Below are positions 61,221 to 64,000 of a stretch of DNA of 64,000 nt, one piece after another (position 1 is the first letter of the stretch; each line of letters starts with the position of its first letter). Below the pieces are notes generated by a model, which saw only the letters and a program-made list of their open reading frames with translations, did not search any database and was not told the DNA's origin. This DNA is from Streptomyces sulphureus DSM 40104 (GTDB lineage: Bacteria; Actinomycetota; Actinomycetes; Streptomycetales; Streptomycetaceae): the NCBI RefSeq assembly GCF_000381025.1, contig NZ_KB905815.1:169789-233788 (forward strand), given 5' to 3'. Both the position numbers and the translations under genes were made by a program.

Positions 61221-61793
61221 CTAGCGCCCCTTCGCCTTCTGCTCCTTCTTCTCCGCCCGCACCTTCTCCAGCGTCTCGGGGCCCGTCACGTCGGCGGCGG
61301 AGCGGTAGGTGCCGTCCTCGCCGTACGGACCCGCCGCCTCGCGCCAGCCCTGCGGGCGGACGCCGAGCTGCTTGCCGAGCAGGGCGACGAAGATCTGCGC
61401 CTTGGCGTCGCCGTAACCGGGCAGGGCCTTGAGGCGGCGCAGCAGGTCGCGCCCGTCGGAAGCGCCCTCCCATACGGTCTCGGCGCTGCCGTCGTAGTGC
61501 TCCACGAGGTACTGGCAGAGCTGCTGCACGCGCTTCGCCATGGAGCCGGGGAAGCGGTGCACGGCGGGCTTCTCCGAAAAGAGCTGCTCCAGCTCCTCGG
61601 GGTCCATCGCGGCGACGGCGCGTGCGTCGAGGCCGTCGTCCCCGAGGCGCCGGTTGAGTTCGTACGGGCCTGCGAAAGCGCGTTCCATAGGCACCTGTTG
61701 ATCGAGGAGGGAGCCGACGAGCAGCGCCAGAGGGCTACGGCTCAGCAGGGCGTCGGCGTCGGGCTGCTGCGCCAGGTGGAGCGTGTGGTCCAT
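61221..61793 (-). CDS. HhH-GPD family DNA glycosylase-like protein
   Basis: A 190-residue HhH-GPD superfamily protein: LVGSLLDQQVPMERAFAGPYEL near the N-terminus and the hairpin LKALPGYGDAKAQIFVALLGKQLGV. There is no Fe-S cluster motif and the catalytic Lys/Asp pair of EndoIII/MutY is not obvious, so it may be a base-excision glycosylase of an uncharacterised subgroup. Actinobacterial relatives have about this length. ATG 61793; ribosome site weak. Confidence 0.82.
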   Translation of the reverse strand: MDHTLHLAQQPDADALLSRSPLALLVGSLLDQQVPMERAFAGPYELNRRLGDDGLDARAVAAMDPEELEQLFSEKPAVHRFPGSMAKRVQQLCQYLVEHYDGSAETVWEGASDGRDLLRRLKALPGYGDAKAQIFVALLGKQLGVRPQGWREAAGPYGEDGTYRSAADVTGPETLEKVRAEKKEQKAKGR

Positions 61794-61959
61794 GGCGTCG
61801 ATGGTCGCCCCGGGAGGCGCGCCGCGCACGCCGCGGCACGCGGAACCCGGCGCGCACACGCGTAACGCCCCCGGCATCTGGGCAGCGTACGGCCGAAACA
61901 GCCCGGAGTCAGAGTGCGCAGCGCATCGGTGATCAAGCACGTACTAGACGGAGGCTCCC

Positions 61960-63708
61960 GTGTGCGACTTGCACGATCCCCACGAAAGCGTCGAGCAGGC
62001 GAAGCAGGCCGCCGAGACGATGGCCGCAGGCGGCATGAGCAGGCGCCGCATCATGCAGCTCCTCGGCGCCGCCGGCGTGACGACGGCCGCAGGCGCCGCG
62101 ACGGCGGACCCCGCGATGGCTGCGGCGGCCGGCCCGGCGGCCGGTGACGGCTACGAGCCCCCGAAGGGCCTCGCCAAGGACTCCCCCGCGAAGACCTCGG
62201 CGCTCTCCTGGATCGAGCGCCAGGAGAAGCGCATCGTGGGGCTCAACGACGAGATATGGGAGAACGCCGAGTTGAGCCTGCGCGAGTGGAAGTCCTCGCT
62301 CGCCCAGGCCGAGTTCCTCGAACAGGCAGGCTTCGACGTGGAGTTCGGCACCGCCGGCTTCCCCACGGCGTTCACGGCGACCTTCACGAGCGGCTCGGGC
62401 GGCCCCGTCCTCGGGTTCAGCGGCGAGTACGACGCGCTCCCCGGCCTCTCGCAGCGCAAGGGCGCGGGCGAGCACGCACCGCTGGAGTACATCCACGACC
62501 CCTTCTCCCCCACCTACGGCCCCGGGCACGGCTGCGGCCACTGCGCGCTCGGCACCGCGGCGGCAGCGGCGGCGGCAGCGGTCGCGCGCGCGTCGAAGCA
62601 GCACGGGCTCGACGTCACCGTGAAGTTCTTCGGCTCGACCGCGGAGGAACAGCTCATCGGCAAGACCTACGCGGTCAGCAAGGGCGTCTACGACGACCTC
62701 GACGCCTTCCTCGACTGGCACCCCTCGACGGCCAACGCCACCGGCTGGGACACCTCGACGGCGATGACGGCCGTGACCTTCACCTTCCTCGGCGTCGCCG
62801 GGCACGGCGGCAGCCCGCTCGGCAACAAGAGCGCGCTCGACGCCGCCGTGATGATGGCGACGATGTCGGAGTTCCTCCGCGAGGAGGCGATGGCGCCCTC
62901 GGCACGGCTGCACTGGGCGATCGTCAACGGCGGGGACATTCCCAACGTCACCCCGGAGAAGGCGGAGATCTCCTACTACGTCCGCGAGGGGAGCCCGGAG
63001 CGCGTCGAGTCGCTGCTGGAGAAGGTGATCGCCGTCTCCGAGGCGGCGGCGAAGGCGAGCCGTACGAGCGTCCGGCACAAGATCACGTCGGCGTGCTGGA
63101 ACCAGCTTCCCTCCCGCTCCTTCGCCGAGCTGATGTACGACAACATGCGGCGGATCGGGCCGCCGAACCACTCCGACGAGGCCCAGCAGATCGCCAAGTC
63201 CCTGCAGAAGTCCCTCGGCCTCCCGCAGAAGGGCCTCCACGACGAGATCGGCGAACTCACCCCGCCCAACCCGGTCTTCAACGGCGGCGGCTCCACGGAC
63301 GTCGCCGACATCAGTTGGCAGGTGCCGACGGTCTCGCTCGGAACGGCGCTCGCACCCGTCGGCTCGAAGATGCACACCTGGTCGACGGCGTCGTGCGCGG
63401 GCTCGGCGCCCGGGCACGCGGCACTGCTCGCCGCGGCGAAGTACCTCGCGGCGACCGCGCTCGACCTGGTCGTGCAGCCGAAGCTGCTGAAGGCCCTGAA
63501 GAAGGAGTTCGCCGAGCGCACCGAGGACGTCGACTGGAAGACGGCCCTCCCCGACGGGTACGAGCCGCCGATGTACGAACCGCCGTCCTGGTTCCTCGAG
63601 AAGACGGGCCAGAGCTGGCCGCCCGAGAACATCACCTGGCCCCCGGCGCAGGTGATCAGCAAGGAGAAGTTCTCTTCGCTGGGCCCCGAGTTGGAGCCCC
63701 AGTACTGA
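61960..63708 (+). CDS. Tat-exported M20 metallopeptidase (AbgB-like amidohydrolase)
   Basis: A 582-residue M20 family amidohydrolase. The N-terminus carries a twin-arginine signal (SRRRIMQLLGAAG, from residue 27) preceded by a 26-residue n-region, so it is exported folded. The catalytic domain has FSGEYDALPG (Asp ligand), GPGHGCGHCALG, GSTAEEQLIG (Glu base/ligand) and LDWHPST; the dimerisation insert follows (VTFTFLGVAGHGGSPLGNKSALDA). Resembles aminobenzoyl-glutamate hydrolase subunit B. A ~90-residue C-terminal extension (EPPMYEPPSWFLEKTG) is extra. GTG start with GGAGG upstream. Confidence 0.88.
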   Translation: MCDLHDPHESVEQAKQAAETMAAGGMSRRRIMQLLGAAGVTTAAGAATADPAMAAAAGPAAGDGYEPPKGLAKDSPAKTSALSWIERQEKRIVGLNDEIWENAELSLREWKSSLAQAEFLEQAGFDVEFGTAGFPTAFTATFTSGSGGPVLGFSGEYDALPGLSQRKGAGEHAPLEYIHDPFSPTYGPGHGCGHCALGTAAAAAAAAVARASKQHGLDVTVKFFGSTAEEQLIGKTYAVSKGVYDDLDAFLDWHPSTANATGWDTSTAMTAVTFTFLGVAGHGGSPLGNKSALDAAVMMATMSEFLREEAMAPSARLHWAIVNGGDIPNVTPEKAEISYYVREGSPERVESLLEKVIAVSEAAAKASRTSVRHKITSACWNQLPSRSFAELMYDNMRRIGPPNHSDEAQQIAKSLQKSLGLPQKGLHDEIGELTPPNPVFNGGGSTDVADISWQVPTVSLGTALAPVGSKMHTWSTASCAGSAPGHAALLAAAKYLAATALDLVVQPKLLKALKKEFAERTEDVDWKTALPDGYEPPMYEPPSWFLEKTGQSWPPENITWPPAQVISKEKFSSLGPELEPQY

Positions 63709-63717
63709 GGACGTGAC

Positions 63718-63764
63718 GGCGGCGCCCCGCACCCGGCAGCGCGATGCGGGCGCGGGGCGCCGCC
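63718..63764 (+). terminator. Terminator after the M20 gene
   Basis: Perfect 13-bp stem GGCGGCGCCCCGC/GCGGGGCGCCGCC, ten bases after the stop codon. It overlaps by two bases a second hairpin at 63763-63797. Confidence 0.75.
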
Positions 63765-63797
63765 CGTGCGGCCGCCGCCGGGCGGTGGCCGCACGGG
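63763..63797 (-). terminator. gltD terminator
   Basis: Perfect 11-bp stem CCCGTGCGGCC/GGCCGCACGGG with a 13-base loop, eight bases past the gltD stop codon on the minus strand. It shares two bases with the 63718 hairpin, so the two are mutually exclusive. Confidence 0.7.
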
Positions 63798-63805
63798 TGC
63801 GGGGG

Positions 63806-64000
63806 TCAGACGGTGAGCGCCCGGTCCGTCGGCCGGATCGGCGCCGGGAGCGCGCTCGCGCCGCCGGCGAGGTGCCGGTCGACGCCCTTCGCCGCGGAGC
63901 GCCCCTCGGCGATCGCCCAGACGATGAGGGACTGCCCGCGCCCGGCGTCGCCCGCGACGTACACGCCGGGGACGTTGGTGGCGAACTCGGCGTCGCGCGC
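63806..64000 (-). CDS. gltD: Glutamate synthase small subunit, C-terminal end (partial)
   Basis: The last 64 residues of a protein that continues past the right edge: [39 protein letters not shown] is the conserved C-terminal NADPH/FAD segment of GltD. The enzyme transfers reducing power to GltB for glutamate synthesis from glutamine and 2-oxoglutarate. gltB would be expected further upstream, outside the window. Confidence 0.92.
   Translation of the reverse strand, partial: ARDAEFATNVPGVYVAGDAGRGQSLIVWAIAEGRSAAKGVDRHLAGGASALPAPIRPTDRALTV

Overview
The window is high-GC DNA (well above 70% by eye), with GTG and TTG starts, strong GGAGG ribosome sites, GC-rich hairpin terminators and G/C-biased third codon positions. 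Gene content (ANTAR response regulator, YdeP-type molybdoenzyme, PAC2 protein, DesA/DesB-like siderophore enzymes, SWIM-SNF2 pair) points to a Streptomyces or very close relative, chromosomal core. I see no phage, plasmid, IS or CRISPR signature.

Layout. 0-12 kb: a GT-B-like protein, a STAND/TPR ATPase, a secreted von Willebrand factor A (vWA) protein translationally coupled to a second exported membrane-anchored protein, a Csp-type copper-storage protein, and a coupled SWIM zinc-finger/SNF2 helicase pair. 12-15.7 kb: a secreted GH16 glucanase divergent from a TetR-MFS efflux operon. 15.7-23 kb: a complete ycsF-ycsG-ycsI-kipI-kipA type cluster (PxpA, NRAMP transporter, DUF1445, PxpB, PxpC) plus RidA, with a FadR-type regulator and a divergent aminotransferase. 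Two copies of one operator, AATGTNNACATT, each containing a -35 box, tie the cluster together. 23-39 kb: mostly housekeeping: lpdA, a small protein carrying an ARDISGG motif, a TPR protein, coaE, PAC2, a secreted beta-helix protein, rpsA, a methyltransferase, a secreted lytic transglycosylase, polA and an FdhF/YdeP oxidoreductase. 39.4-41.8 kb: a thioesterase, a 76-aa orphan protein and about 1.4 kb of C-skewed DNA without a convincing gene. 41.8-47.6 kb: a complete branched-chain amino-acid ABC importer (livJHMGF). 47.7-57.3 kb: an ANTAR regulator, an odd tRNA-Leu(CAA), pepN, a siderophore-type decarboxylase/N-hydroxylase pair behind an iron-box-like site, and pyk. 57.3-64 kb: an SDR/TetR divergon, chorismate mutase, a tiny lipoprotein, a metalloprotease, a PPOX protein, an HhH glycosylase, a Tat-exported M20 peptidase and the 3' end of gltD.

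The parts most worth following are: (1) the kip/pxp-like cluster, whose PxpA and PxpB lack some canonical motif residues and which carries its own regulon wiring; (2) the two-gene desA/desB-like operon whose N-hydroxylase has an extra disordered half of about 480 residues; (3) a near-identical 15-residue motif shared by the STAND ATPase and a small protein 20 kb away; (4) the class-I-shaped tRNA with a leucine anticodon; (5) the hairpin array after fdhF and the gene-poor C-rich stretch before livJ. All names come from reading motifs in the translations; no database search was possible.
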